Shown: positions 7,735-16,809, counted from the stretch's first letter. The stretch: DNA of 64,000 nt from an uncultured Pseudomonas sp. (GCF_913774235.1 NZ_CAJYDW010000012.1:372001-436000), one strand, 5' to 3'. Notes: generated by a model from the letters alone, not told the origin. Made by a program: numbers and translations.

Positions 7735-10215
7735 ATGCAACCAACCTCCACACGCGCCGCCCTCGAGGCGGCCGGCAGCTTCAACGAGCTCTGGGACCCC
7801 CGCGGCGGCGTCCGCCCGACCTGGCGCCGCTTCTACGGGCACCTGGCCGGGCTGCGGCCGGCCCAGCTGGACCAGCGCCAGGCGCTGATCGCCCGGCAGA
7901 TCCAGGAAAACGGCGTGACCTACAACGTCTACGCCGATCCCAAGGGCAGCGATCGGCCCTGGGCGCTGGACCTGCTGCCGCAACTGATCTCAGCGGAGGA
8001 GTGGGCGCCGCTGGCGGCTGGAGTGGCGCAGCGGGCACGGTTGCTCAATCGGGTACTGGGCGATCTCTATGGCGAACAGCGGCTGCTGCGCGAGGGCCTG
8101 CTGCCACCAGAGCTGGTGTTCGGCCACAACAACTTCCTTTGGGCCTGCCAGGGCCTGCGGCCGCCGGGGGATACCTGGCTGCACGTCTATGCAGTGGACC
8201 TGGCGCGGGCGCCGGATGGCCGCTGGTGGGTGCTGGCGGACCGTACCCAGGCACCCTCTGGCGCCGGCTACGCCCTGGAAAACCGTCACATCGTGGCGCG
8301 TGCCTTTCCCGAGCAGCACCGCGACCTGCAGGTCCAGCCGCTCAACGGCTACTTCCAGGCCCTGCAGCGCACCCTCAGCGCCGGTCTGGATACCGGTGAC
8401 GAGGCACCCCTGGCGGTGCTGCTCACCCCGGGACGCTACAACGAGACCTATTTCGAGCACCTCTACCAGGCGCGGCAACTGGGCTTTCCGCTGGTGGAAG
8501 GCCAGGACCTCACGGTGCGCGATGCCTGTCTGTACCTGAAGACCCTGAGCGGTCTGCGCCGGGTCCACGCGGTGTTCCGCCGCCTGGATGACGACTTCTG
8601 CGATCCGCTGGAGCTGCGTAGCGACTCGGCGCTGGGCGTACCCGGGCTGCTGGAAGCGGTGCGTCAGGGCAATGTCATCATGGCCAATGCCCTGGGCAGC
8701 GGCCTGCTGGAGTCACCCGGCCTGCTGGGCTTCCTGCCCGGCGTCTGCCAGGCGCTGCTGGGCGAGACCCTGGCGCTGCCAGCGGTCGCCACCTGGTGGT
8801 GCGGCGAGACGCCGGTGCGGGAAGAGGCCCTGGCCCGCCTCGGCGAGCTGGTGATCAAGCCGGCCTATCCCTCCCAGCGCTTCGAGCCGGTATTCGGCAA
8901 GGCCTTGGATGCCGAGGAGCGCGCCGCCCTGCGCGAGCGCATCGAGGCGCGTCCCCATGCCTATGTCGCCCAGGAGCGCATCCAGCTCTCCCGGGCGCCG
9001 GTCTGGCAGGGCGGCAGCCTGCAGTCGCGGGCCATCGGCATGCGCGTCTATGCGGTGGCCAGCGAAGACGGCTACTGGGTGATGCCCGGCGGCCTGACTC
9101 GGGTCGCCCACGAGGGCGCCGAGGTGGTATCCATGCAGCGCGGCGGTTCGAGCAAGGACACCTGGGTGCTGGGCGGCAGTCGCAGCGCTGCCGAGGTGCC
9201 GGCACCGCGGATGCTCGGGGTGCGCGACCTGGTGCGCAAGGATCCCTTCCTGCCTTCGCGCACCGCCGAGAACCTGTTCTGGTACGGGCGCTACAGCGAG
9301 CGCTGCGAAGATGCCGCGCGTCTGCTGCGCATCGTGCTCAGCCGCTACCTGGATGCCGACGATCAGGGGCCGGCGGTGCAGGCCGCCATCGAGCTGGCCA
9401 TGGCCCTGGAGTTACTGCCGGAGGAGGGTACCCTCGCCGAACAGCTGCATGCGGCGCTCGGCCCGGGCGATTTTCCCAGCGGTCTCGGCGCCAACCTGCA
9501 ACGCCTGCACTGGGCCGCGGCCCAGGTACGGGGACGGCTGTCGCCGGAGAACTGGCGCGCCATCCGCGAGGTGGAGCGCGAGGCGCGCGGACTGGGCCAG
9601 GTGGGCAGCGAGCCGGGCGAAGCCCTGCAGAGCCTCAACCGCCTGGTGATGGCCCTGGCGGCGGTGGCCGGCTTCACCTTCGACGACATGACCCACGACG
9701 AGAGCTGGCGCTTCCTGATGATCGGCCGGCGTATCGAGCGGGTGCAGTTCCTCGCCGGCAGCCTGGCGCAGTTCCTCGAAGGCGGCGCCACCTGGGATGC
9801 GGCGGGGCTGGAGTGGCTGCTGGAGCTGGGTAACAGCATCATCACCTACCGGTCACGTTACCAGGCGGCGCCGCAACTCATCCCGGTGCTGGACCTGCTG
9901 ATGCTGCATGAGCACAACCCCTATTCGATCCGCTTCCAGCTGCATGCCCTGATCAACGCCGTGGAACACCTGGAGCGCTACTTCGGCCTGGCGCGCGATC
10001 CCGCCCTGAACGACGCCTACGATCGCCTGCGCCGCTTCGATCTCGGCACCCTGGAAAGCACCCTGTTCGGCGACGTCGGCCGGGTCGAGGTCCAGCAGGG
10101 CCTGGCGCGGCTCTTGCGGCAGATCGCCGAAGCCAGCGGCCAGCTTTCCGAACGGGTCATCTATCGCTGTTTCGCCCATGTCGACGTGGTGAGCCAGCGC
10201 ACGGTGTCCATGTGA
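7735..10215 (+). CDS. Circularly permuted ATP-grasp / Alpha-E fusion protein
   Basis: 826-residue fusion of two families often encoded separately. Residues about 1-480 form a circularly permuted type 2 ATP-grasp domain (ENGVTYNVYADPKG, RLLNRVLGDLYG, ELVFGHNNFLWAC, then WVLADRTQAPSGAGYALENR); residues about 490-826 are the Alpha-E helical domain starting near LPSRTAENLFWYGRYSER. ATP-grasp enzymes join a carboxylate to an amine through an acyl-phosphate, so this protein probably makes an amide or peptide bond on the substrate handled by the flanking transglutaminases. The ATG at 7735 lies 11 bases after the upstream stop; there is no strong Shine-Dalgarno, so translation may be coupled. It overlaps the next gene by one base (TGATG). 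Target unknown. Confidence 0.88.
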   Translation: MQPTSTRAALEAAGSFNELWDPRGGVRPTWRRFYGHLAGLRPAQLDQRQALIARQIQENGVTYNVYADPKGSDRPWALDLLPQLISAEEWAPLAAGVAQRARLLNRVLGDLYGEQRLLREGLLPPELVFGHNNFLWACQGLRPPGDTWLHVYAVDLARAPDGRWWVLADRTQAPSGAGYALENRHIVARAFPEQHRDLQVQPLNGYFQALQRTLSAGLDTGDEAPLAVLLTPGRYNETYFEHLYQARQLGFPLVEGQDLTVRDACLYLKTLSGLRRVHAVFRRLDDDFCDPLELRSDSALGVPGLLEAVRQGNVIMANALGSGLLESPGLLGFLPGVCQALLGETLALPAVATWWCGETPVREEALARLGELVIKPAYPSQRFEPVFGKALDAEERAALRERIEARPHAYVAQERIQLSRAPVWQGGSLQSRAIGMRVYAVASEDGYWVMPGGLTRVAHEGAEVVSMQRGGSSKDTWVLGGSRSAAEVPAPRMLGVRDLVRKDPFLPSRTAENLFWYGRYSERCEDAARLLRIVLSRYLDADDQGPAVQAAIELAMALELLPEEGTLAEQLHAALGPGDFPSGLGANLQRLHWAAAQVRGRLSPENWRAIREVEREARGLGQVGSEPGEALQSLNRLVMALAAVAGFTFDDMTHDESWRFLMIGRRIERVQFLAGSLAQFLEGGATWDAAGLEWLLELGNSIITYRSRYQAAPQLIPVLDLLMLHEHNPYSIRFQLHALINAVEHLERYFGLARDPALNDAYDRLRRFDLGTLESTLFGDVGRVEVQQGLARLLRQIAEASGQLSERVIYRCFAHVDVVSQRTVSM

Positions 10216-11096
10216 TGAAGCAGGTTCGCTATCGCATCCAGCACGACACCCACTACCGTTACGAAGCGCCGGTGTCGCTTTCGCAGCAGCTACTCCACCT
10301 GCTGCCGCGTGAGTGCGCCTGGCAGCGCTGCCTGTCGCAGCAACTGGCCATCTTGCCGGCACCGACCCAGCGTCACGACGCCTGGGATGCCTTCGGCAAT
10401 CCGCTGACCCGGCTGTCCTTCGAGCGCCCGCACGATGAACTCTACGTCGGCACCGACCTGGAGGTGGAGGTGGACTCCCGCGCCGGTCTGGTGCTGGAAG
10501 ACTCGCCAGCCTGGGAAGAAGTACGCGATGGCCTGCGCTATCCGGCACCCAGCGTAGCGCTGGGCGTCCACCATTTCCGCTTTGAATCGCCGGCGGTGCC
10601 CATCGACCGGATCTTTTCCCGCTTCGCGGCGGACTGCTTCCCGCCCGGCCGCCCGTTGCTCCTGGGCTGCCAGGCGTTGATGGAGAAGATCAACCGCGAA
10701 TTCCGCTTCGATGCCACCGCCACCCAGGTGGCGACGCCCTTGCGCGAAGTGCTGGAGCATCGCCATGGGGTCTGCCAGGACTTCGCGCACCTGATGTTGG
10801 CCTGCCTGCGCGGCCTGGGCCTGGTGGCGCGCTACGTCAGCGGCTACCTGCTGACCCAGCCGCCACCCGGCAAGCCACGGCTGATCGGCGCCGATGCCTC
10901 CCATGCCTGGGTCAGCGTGCATTGCCCGGTGCTGGGCTGGGTCGACTTTGACCCCACCAATGACGTCCTGCCGGACCTGGAGCACATCACCCTGGCCTGG
11001 GGCCGCGACTTCACCGACGTCTCGCCGCTGCGGGGGGTGATCCTCGGCGGCGGGAATCACGATCCGGTAGTCGAGGTGACGGTGACGCCGCTGTAG
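10215..11096 (+). CDS. Transglutaminase family protein (second, stand-alone)
   Basis: 293 residues. It has the bacterial transglutaminase N-terminal beta domain (VRYRIQHDTHYRYEAPV) and core domain with triad Cys187 (HGVCQDFAHL), His230 (ASHAWVSVH) and Asp246 (VDFDPTND). No signal peptide or transmembrane segment is present, so it acts in the cytoplasm with the other two proteins of the operon. In this family the triad may act as a protease or amidase rather than a cross-linker. The start is taken as the ATG at 10215, overlapping the upstream stop by one base; a GTG at 10212 is directly in frame and equally possible. It is last in the operon. Confidence 0.88.
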   Translation: MKQVRYRIQHDTHYRYEAPVSLSQQLLHLLPRECAWQRCLSQQLAILPAPTQRHDAWDAFGNPLTRLSFERPHDELYVGTDLEVEVDSRAGLVLEDSPAWEEVRDGLRYPAPSVALGVHHFRFESPAVPIDRIFSRFAADCFPPGRPLLLGCQALMEKINREFRFDATATQVATPLREVLEHRHGVCQDFAHLMLACLRGLGLVARYVSGYLLTQPPPGKPRLIGADASHAWVSVHCPVLGWVDFDPTNDVLPDLEHITLAWGRDFTDVSPLRGVILGGGNHDPVVEVTVTPL

Positions 11097-11738
11097 TTCT
11101 CTTCCAGGACTGAATTCCGGGTATGAACGGCGGTGCGGGGCTGGACATCCCGCCCGGTGAGCTCAAGCGCAGTTGAGGCGACCCTGGGCTCTATCCGTTG
11201 CTCGGGCTGGTGGTGAGCCTTTGGGTCGCATCCTCCGGCCTTGCTGGCTGGCTATTTGGCCTTTGCCTGGGGTCCTGATCGTCCGGACGACATTCCTCGA
11301 CGCTTGGCAGCGTCTTAGCCGCTACCTGCCGCCTATATGGCTGATTCGGTGCCTGCGCGCTGGGCCGATGGTCCAGATCCACCGCAGCCTGATGCAGCTC
11401 CTCGACCTGGATAGGCCAAGCGCTGCAGCGCCTTCATGGCGCCTTTCCGAGTCCCATCCGCGATCCCGCGCGGGGCCGTAGCAACGGTCTCGGTGGCCAT
11501 GGCTTGACTAGGTGGCTGCTTATCTATAAATGTATATACATTAAGCGATGGCTAACCCGCCGGTCATCTCGGGTCCAGGACGACCATGTCCTTGGCGCGG
11601 CAGCCGGGCGGTGGGACAGGTCCGGGCTGTTTCCGACATCCGGGATGATCCGTCACGCCGACGCCGGCATGACCTCGCCATCGATCACGCCTGGGAGCAG
11701 GGGCTGACGCTGCCCATCATCGACACTGGAGTCACCGA
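11097..11738. other. 642-base intergenic region upstream of hutH
   Basis: No convincing gene. Short open frames at 11173-11481 and 11548-11742 on the plus strand show no recognisable domain. A translation of about 11188-11275 reads as a hydrophobic segment (LYPLLGLVVSLWVASSG) before a stop, which might be a remnant of a membrane protein. A short AT-rich patch at 11518-11545 contrasts with the GC-rich surroundings and carries the palindrome annotated separately as a HutC-type site. Confidence 0.5.
11531..11540. promoter_or_regulatory. Candidate HutC operator
   Basis: The perfect palindrome TGTATATACA fits TGTA-N2-TACA, the half-site arrangement described for the GntR-family repressor HutC on Pseudomonas hut promoters. 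It lies in an AT-rich patch about 200 bases upstream of hutH, where a promoter would be expected. HutC itself is not encoded in this window, so control would be from elsewhere. Confidence 0.55.
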
Positions 11739-13271
11739 ATGAAGAGCTTCACCCTGCAGCCCGGCCACCTGACCCTGGCCCAGCTCCGCGACATCCATCG
11801 CCAGCCCGCTACCCTGGTTTTGGCCGAAAGCGCCGCGGCGGCCATCGACGCCAGCGTCGGTTGCGTCGAGCGCATCCTCGCCGAGGGTCGCACCGCCTAC
11901 GGCATCAATACCGGCTTCGGTCTGCTGGCCTCGACCCGCATCGCGCCCCATGACCTGGAGAAGCTGCAACGCTCCCTGGTGCTGTCCCACGCCGCCGGTA
12001 TTGGCGAGCCGCTGGACGATGCCCTGGTGCGGCTGATCCTCTGGCTCAAGGTCAACAGCCTGGCCCGTGGCTTCTCCGGTATCCGTCGCCAGGTGATCGA
12101 TGCCTTGGTGGCTTTGATCAACGCCGAGGTCTATCCGCACATTCCACTCAAGGGCTCGGTGGGGGCCTCGGGCGACCTGGCGCCCCTGGCCCATCTGTCC
12201 CTGGTACTCCTAGGTGAGGGCAAGGCGCGCCATCGCGGCCAGTGGCTGCCGGCCAGCGAGGCCCTGGCGGTAGCTGGCCTGGAACCCCTGACCCTGGCCG
12301 CTAAGGAGGGCCTGGCGCTGCTCAACGGCACCCAGGTATCCACCGCCTACGCCCTGCGTGGCCTGTTCGAAGCCGAGGATCTCTATGCCGCCGCCACCGT
12401 CTGCGGCGGACTCAGCGTGGAGGCCATGCTCGGCTCGCGGGCTCCCTTCGATGCGCGCATCCATGCCGCCCGCGGGCAGCGCGGCCAGATCGATGCGGCG
12501 GCGGCCTACCGGGCGCTGCTCACCGAGACCAGCGAGATCGCCCGGTCCCACGCCAACTGCGACAAGGTGCAGGACCCTTACTCGTTGCGTTGTCAGCCCC
12601 AGGTGATGGGTGCCTGCCTGACCCAGCTGCGCCAGGCCGCCGAGGTTCTGGAGGTGGAGTCCAATGCCGTCTCCGATAACCCGCTGGTGTTCGCCGAGGA
12701 GTTCGAGGTGATCTCCGGCGGCAACTTCCACGCCGAGCCGGTGGCCATGGCCGCCGACAACCTGGCCTTGGCCCTGGCCGAGATCGGGGCGCTGTCCGAG
12801 CGGCGTATCTCGCTGATGATGGACAGGCACATGTCCCAGCTGCCGCCGTTCCTGGTGGAGAATGGCGGGGTCAACTCCGGCTTCATGATCGCCCAGGTCA
12901 CCGCCGCGGCCCTGGCCAGCGACAACAAGGCGCTGGCCCATCCGGCCAGCGTCGACAGCCTGCCCACCTCGGCCAACCAAGAAGACCACGTATCCATGGC
13001 GCCCAACGCCGGCAAGCGGCTCTGGGCCATGGCCGACAATGTGCGCGGCATTCTCGCCATCGAATGGCTGGGCGCCTGCCAGGGCCTGGACTTCCGGACC
13101 GGCCTCAAGACCACGCCGGCCCTGGAGCGCGCCCGTGGCCTGTTGCGCGCGGCAGTACCCTACTACCATGAGGACCGCTTCTTCGCGCCGGACATCGAGC
13201 GTGCGGTGGACCTGCTGGCGAGTGGCTGCCTGAACGAACTGGTGCCGGCGCAGCTGTTGCCTAGTCTCTGA
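11739..13271 (+). CDS. hutH: Histidine ammonia-lyase
   Basis: Catalyses the first step of histidine degradation, L-histidine to urocanate plus ammonia, in the cytoplasm. The Ala143-Ser144-Gly145 triplet that cyclises into the MIO electrophile is present in [15 protein letters not shown], and the start of the fold ([25 protein letters not shown]) is typical. The 510-residue length is normal. GGAG at 11728-11731 gives good spacing to the ATG. None of hutU, hutI, hutG, hutC or the transport genes is adjacent: the next gene is an unrelated convergent oxidoreductase. It is therefore either a second copy or a gene separated from the main hut cluster. Confidence 0.95.
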   Translation: MKSFTLQPGHLTLAQLRDIHRQPATLVLAESAAAAIDASVGCVERILAEGRTAYGINTGFGLLASTRIAPHDLEKLQRSLVLSHAAGIGEPLDDALVRLILWLKVNSLARGFSGIRRQVIDALVALINAEVYPHIPLKGSVGASGDLAPLAHLSLVLLGEGKARHRGQWLPASEALAVAGLEPLTLAAKEGLALLNGTQVSTAYALRGLFEAEDLYAAATVCGGLSVEAMLGSRAPFDARIHAARGQRGQIDAAAAYRALLTETSEIARSHANCDKVQDPYSLRCQPQVMGACLTQLRQAAEVLEVESNAVSDNPLVFAEEFEVISGGNFHAEPVAMAADNLALALAEIGALSERRISLMMDRHMSQLPPFLVENGGVNSGFMIAQVTAAALASDNKALAHPASVDSLPTSANQEDHVSMAPNAGKRLWAMADNVRGILAIEWLGACQGLDFRTGLKTTPALERARGLLRAAVPYYHEDRFFAPDIERAVDLLASGCLNELVPAQLLPSL

Positions 13272-13273
13272 GC

Positions 13274-13308
13274 GTCGTCTGGCGCCGGTGAGCAGCACGG
13301 CAGACGAC
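13274..13308 (+). terminator. Inverted repeat after hutH, possible terminator
   Basis: Arms GTCGTCTG (13274-13281) and CAGACGAC (13301-13308) are perfectly complementary and begin 3 bases after the hutH stop. The loop is long (19 bases) and no T-run follows, so this is a weak terminator candidate or an mRNA-stabilising hairpin. Confidence 0.35.
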
Positions 13309-13404
13309 AGGGGGGCGAGGACTGCCTGGGTGAACGCAGCCAGAGTGACGCCTGTTCGCAGCGTCACCCGCCCAAGCTGCAGGGCGAAACGGCGACGCCT
13401 TGGC

Positions 13405-14013
13405 TCAGAGTCTGTTCGCCAAGGCTTCGGCCTCGCGACTGGCCTGGTCGCGTGAGGTCCGGTCGACCTCGGGGCCGAATAGGGTCTTTTCCAGCACCAG
13501 GGTATGCATCCGGTCGACGCCGACCATTTCGCACCAGGTGCGCAGATAGGACTCCTGATGCTCCTGACGATCCAAGGCCGCACCGCGAGCAGCGATCACC
13601 ACTGCCTGGCGGCCGCCAAGCAAGCCGTTGAGGCCGCGCTCGTCGAAGGTGAACAGCAGGTCTTTCTGGCTGACCACGTCGAACAGCTGCTTGAGCTTGT
13701 AGGGAATACCGAAATTCCAGCAGGGCACACCGAACAGCAGGACGTCGGCGGCCTTGAAACGCTGCGCCAGCTGCTGGGCGACCGTCCAGGCATGCTGCTG
13801 TTCGGGGCTCAGGGCTTGGCCCTGGATGCCAGCGTACTTGGCGTCGAGGATGGGCCCGTCGAATTCCGGGAGATCGCAATGCCAGACGTCGAGGGTGTCG
13901 ACCTCGCCATCCGGGTGCTTCCGTCGCCAGGCCTGGATGAAGGCGTTGGCGACTTCCAGGGAAGCGGAGCGATCCTGGCGGGGAGAACCTATCACGTGCA
14001 GCAGGCGGGGCAT
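13405..14013 (-). CDS. FMN-dependent azoreductase-type flavodoxin-fold oxidoreductase
   Basis: 202 residues of flavodoxin fold. MPRLLHVIGSPRQDRSAS at the N-terminus is the FMN phosphate-binding loop and PCWNFGIPYKLKQLFD is the characteristic AzoR segment that packs on the flavin. Relatives reduce azo compounds and quinones with NADH, protecting against quinone stress. AAGGA 7 bases upstream supports the ATG at 14013. It is convergent with hutH and has no operon partner. The AzoR subfamily is likely, but a general NAD(P)H-dependent quinone reductase role is possible. Confidence 0.85.
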   Translation of the reverse strand: MPRLLHVIGSPRQDRSASLEVANAFIQAWRRKHPDGEVDTLDVWHCDLPEFDGPILDAKYAGIQGQALSPEQQHAWTVAQQLAQRFKAADVLLFGVPCWNFGIPYKLKQLFDVVSQKDLLFTFDERGLNGLLGGRQAVVIAARGAALDRQEHQESYLRTWCEMVGVDRMHTLVLEKTLFGPEVDRTSRDQASREAEALANRL

Positions 14014-14132
14014 CGGCAGATCCTTGTGGATGGGAATTGCGATAACTATAAGCGCATCATCCGAGGGTGCCAGCCTGGAATGAGGTGTGCCGATGGATGG
14101 TCTGGGAGGCGGTTGTCGGCGTGACTAATTGC

Positions 14133-14730
14133 GTTGGGCGGGCCCTCACCCCAGCCCTCTCCCGGAGGGAGAGGGGGCGGTGTGGAGCAGGCGGGAGGCT
14201 GCGTGCGCTACAAAACGGGCAACGGCACAGCCTTGTCCACGGGTCCGGCGTAGGCACCGATGGAAAACGCTGCTGCTGAAGGTTGGGCGGGCCCTTACCC
14301 CAGCCCTCTCCCGGAGGGAGAGGGGGCAGCCTAGTACAGGCGGGAGGCTGCGTGCGTCGTAGGGTGGACAACGGCGTAGCCTTGTCCACGTGTCCGGTTT
14401 GGGCACCAGTGGAAAACGCTGCGGCTGAAGGTTGGGCGGGGCCCTCACCCCAGCCCTCTCCCGGAGAGAGAGGGGGCGGTGTGGAGCAGGTGGGAGGTTG
14501 CGTGCGCTACAAAACGGGCAACGGCACAGCCTTGTCCACGGGTCCGGCGTAGGCACCGATGGAAAACGCTGCGGCTGAAGGTTGGGCGGGCCTTCACCCC
14601 AGCCCTCTCCCAGGGGGAGAGGGGGCGATTTGGAGCAAGCGGGAGGCTGCGTGCGTCGTTAGGGTGGACAACGGCGCAGCCTTGTCCACGCGTCCGGTTT
14701 GGGCACCAGTGGAAAACGCTGCGCGGTTTT
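14133..14730. repeat. Four-unit tandem repeat, A-B-A-B order, 149-150 bases per unit
   Basis: Units start at about 14133, 14282, 14431 and 14581, each with GTTGGGCGGG. Each unit begins with a hairpin module (CCCTCTCCC...GGGAGAGGGGG) and ends with a second inverted module around GGAAAACGCTGC. Units 1 and 3 share the variant GCTACAAAACGGGCAACGG; units 2 and 4 share AGGGTGGACAACGGCG...CCTTGTCCAC. The alternation implies duplication of a dimer of about 298 bases. The stretch from 14014 to 14772 contains no supportable gene; short open frames here are read-through of the repeat. Confidence 0.9.
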
Positions 14731-14772
14731 CCACGCTACGACTCCTCACCCAGCCCTTATGCCATCCCCATC

Positions 14773-16149
14773 TCAGGCCGAACCGGCCTCCGTGCGCAGG
14801 GCCGGGCCGCGCAGGCCGAGCAGGGCGTCCACCAGCAGGAAGAGCAGCAGACTGCCGCCCAGTACCGGTAGGCACAGGCCGAGCGCCAGGGCCACGATCG
14901 GTACCAGCACCCGCGCCAGCGGCGGTAGTCGGCGCCAGAGCTCGATCAGGCCGGGTTGCGCGGGATCGCGAGTGGGGCGGCGACGCCACCAGAGCAGGTA
15001 GCCCCAGACCGTCATCACCAGCAGGCCGAGGGCGATGACCACTAGCACCAACTGGTTGGCCAGGCCGAAGAGCACGCCCATATGGGCGTCGATGCCCCAG
15101 CGGGTCAGCTTGGCTGGCAGGGAATACTGGGCGAAGCGCACCTGGTCCACCACCCGCAGGCTCGTCGGATCGACGGACACGGCATCCACCTGGGTCGGCC
15201 AGCGGCGGTCGATCTCGCTGACCGTCCAGGCCTTGTCGGCGCTGCGGGCGGGGCGGATCTCCAGCTTGCCGGCATCGATGCCGGCAGCGCGGGCACTGGC
15301 CAGCACCTGGTCGAAGGTGGCCGGGTCCAGCGGGCCAGCGGCCGGTGTGGGCGTATTGGCCTGGCCATGGTGGCCGGCATGCTCGTCGTGGTTCATGGCG
15401 GGCATGGTCGCCGGGCTCAGGGCCGTCTTGACGCTGGGAGTGGACCAGCCGTAGTGGGCGCGCAGGACGCCGATGTTGTCACCGGCGAAACGCGACCAGG
15501 TCAGGCCCGTGGCGGACAGGAACAGCAGGCCGGCCAACAGCCACAGCCCGGTGCTGGCATGCAGACCACGCAGGCCCCGGGCCGGGCGCCGCTGGCGGCG
15601 ACGCACCAGCCAGAGCGTCAGGCCGCCGAGGGCGGCGACCCATAGCCAGGAGGCGGCCAGTTCGCTGTAGAGCCTGCCGAATTCGCCCAGCAGCAGGGTG
15701 CGGTGGAAGTGGCTGAGGGCGGTGCGTAGCGGCAGGATGCCGCTGGTGCCATAGACCGCCAGGTCGCCACGGATGGTGCCATTGACCGGATCGACGAAGA
15801 GGGCGCGATGGGCCGATTCACCCAGGGGGGGGTCGTTGAACATCACCCGGGTGGTGTCGCCTGCCTCGGGGGCCGGACGGACCGCGGCCACGACCGCAGT
15901 CGGACCGGCCACTGCCTGGGCGGCACGGACCTGCTCGGCCAGCGGCAGGGACTCGCCGCGGCTGGGGGTGTGCAGTGCCTCGGCATAGAGGCGGGCTTCG
16001 AGTTGCGGGGTGAGGGCATAGATCAGGCCGCTGGCGGCGGCCACCAGCAGGAAGGGGCCGACGAACAGGCCGATGAGAAAGTGCAGCCGCGCCAGCAGCT
16101 GCAACAGCGGTCCGGGTTTGCTGGCCGGAGCGGAAGAGTACGAAGTCAT
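14773..16149 (-). CDS. PepSY-associated transmembrane protein
   Basis: About 458-residue inner-membrane protein of the PepSY_TM (iron-regulated membrane protein / ferric-siderophore reductase-like) family. The first helix (LHFLIGLFVGPFLLVAAASGL) is followed by a periplasmic PepSY-like region, TM helices near residues 185 and 215, a large loop rich in His and Met (MPAMNHDEHAGHH), and TM helices near residues 365, 405 and 425. Relatives help reduce or release metal from siderophores or act beside TonB receptors. I chose the ATG at 16149, with GGTGA 6 bases upstream; a GTG four codons earlier is possible. It lies downstream of a DUF2946 gene, with which it probably works in metal handling. Confidence 0.78.
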   Translation of the reverse strand: MTSYSSAPASKPGPLLQLLARLHFLIGLFVGPFLLVAAASGLIYALTPQLEARLYAEALHTPSRGESLPLAEQVRAAQAVAGPTAVVAAVRPAPEAGDTTRVMFNDPPLGESAHRALFVDPVNGTIRGDLAVYGTSGILPLRTALSHFHRTLLLGEFGRLYSELAASWLWVAALGGLTLWLVRRRQRRPARGLRGLHASTGLWLLAGLLFLSATGLTWSRFAGDNIGVLRAHYGWSTPSVKTALSPATMPAMNHDEHAGHHGQANTPTPAAGPLDPATFDQVLASARAAGIDAGKLEIRPARSADKAWTVSEIDRRWPTQVDAVSVDPTSLRVVDQVRFAQYSLPAKLTRWGIDAHMGVLFGLANQLVLVVIALGLLVMTVWGYLLWWRRRPTRDPAQPGLIELWRRLPPLARVLVPIVALALGLCLPVLGGSLLLFLLVDALLGLRGPALRTEAGSA

Positions 16150-16236
16150 AGCGTTCACCACGGATCGGCGCGCGGCCAGCGGCTGGCCACGTGCGGAGTG
16201 ACGGAAAAAAGGACGAAGGTTTCCGTAGCCGAGGTG

Positions 16237-16647
16237 TCAGGGGGCCTGGGGATGCAGCGCGGAGCGCCGCGCCCGAGGTGGGGGCGGCAGGGTGCTCAGA
16301 TAGCGGCGCCGATGGGGATCGCTCGGGCGCAGTAGCCACTGCAGTACGACGGCCGCCAGGGTGATGAGCAAGAGGGTGGCGGCGAACACGCAATCACCGG
16401 TGGGGGAGAGCGTCGTGACGCTGCCGCCTGGCACCTGGGCGTGCATGCCGGCCATGTCCGCCGGCATGGGCAGCGCCTGGGCGTCGTGATGATGATGCGC
16501 GTGCGCCTGGACACCGCTGGGCGGCAATGGCTGGGTGAAGCGGGCTAGCATCTGGCCATGTCCCAGGGCGCAGACGAGTCCGTTCAACAGGATGCAGGCG
16601 AGCAGCATCCAGGCGAGCGAAGCGCGCGGGGAACGGACGGATTTCAT
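16237..16647 (-). CDS. DUF2946-family small membrane protein
   Basis: 136 residues. An N-terminal hydrophobic helix (LAWMLLACILLNGLVCALGHGQM) is followed by a His/Met-rich stretch HAHHHHDAQALPMPADMAGMH, a cysteine, a second transmembrane helix (ATLLLITLAAVVLQWLL) and a basic C-terminus. This pattern fits the DUF2946 family, commonly found beside TonB-dependent receptors and copper- or iron-related genes. The His/Met cluster suggests periplasmic metal binding. The start is placed at the ATG 16647 (MKSVRSPRAS); an upstream ATG at 16665 adds six residues. It precedes the PepSY gene by about 90 bases on the same strand. No receptor gene is adjacent. Confidence 0.7.
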   Translation of the reverse strand: MKSVRSPRASLAWMLLACILLNGLVCALGHGQMLARFTQPLPPSGVQAHAHHHHDAQALPMPADMAGMHAQVPGGSVTTLSPTGDCVFAATLLLITLAAVVLQWLLRPSDPHRRRYLSTLPPPPRARRSALHPQAP

Positions 16648-16809
16648 GGCTGCGGACTCTATCATCGTCGCGAGCGTCACACAGCCCAGCTTGACCGGGT
16701 GGCCGGTGGCGTGCGCCGAAATGTCGCGCCCCGTGGGTGTTGGCGCAGGGACCTCGAGCGAGGCGCCAGCCGTCATCCTGGACAGGGGCTGACGTGGGCG
16801 TGGTAAGGC

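Noticed and set aside
11173-11481. 102-codon plus-strand open frame
   Set aside because: No similarity to any family I know, no ribosome site, and competing open frames overlap it, as expected by chance in GC-rich DNA.
11548-11742. 64-codon open frame ending on the hutH start (ATGA overlap)
   Set aside because: The overlap looks operon-like, but the start lies beside the HutC-type site, there is no ribosome site or recognisable domain, and composition gives no support.
14133-14730. Possible CRISPR array
   Set aside because: Units are about 150 bases and repeat along their whole length, including the parts that would be spacers; there are no short direct repeats with unique spacers and no cas genes.
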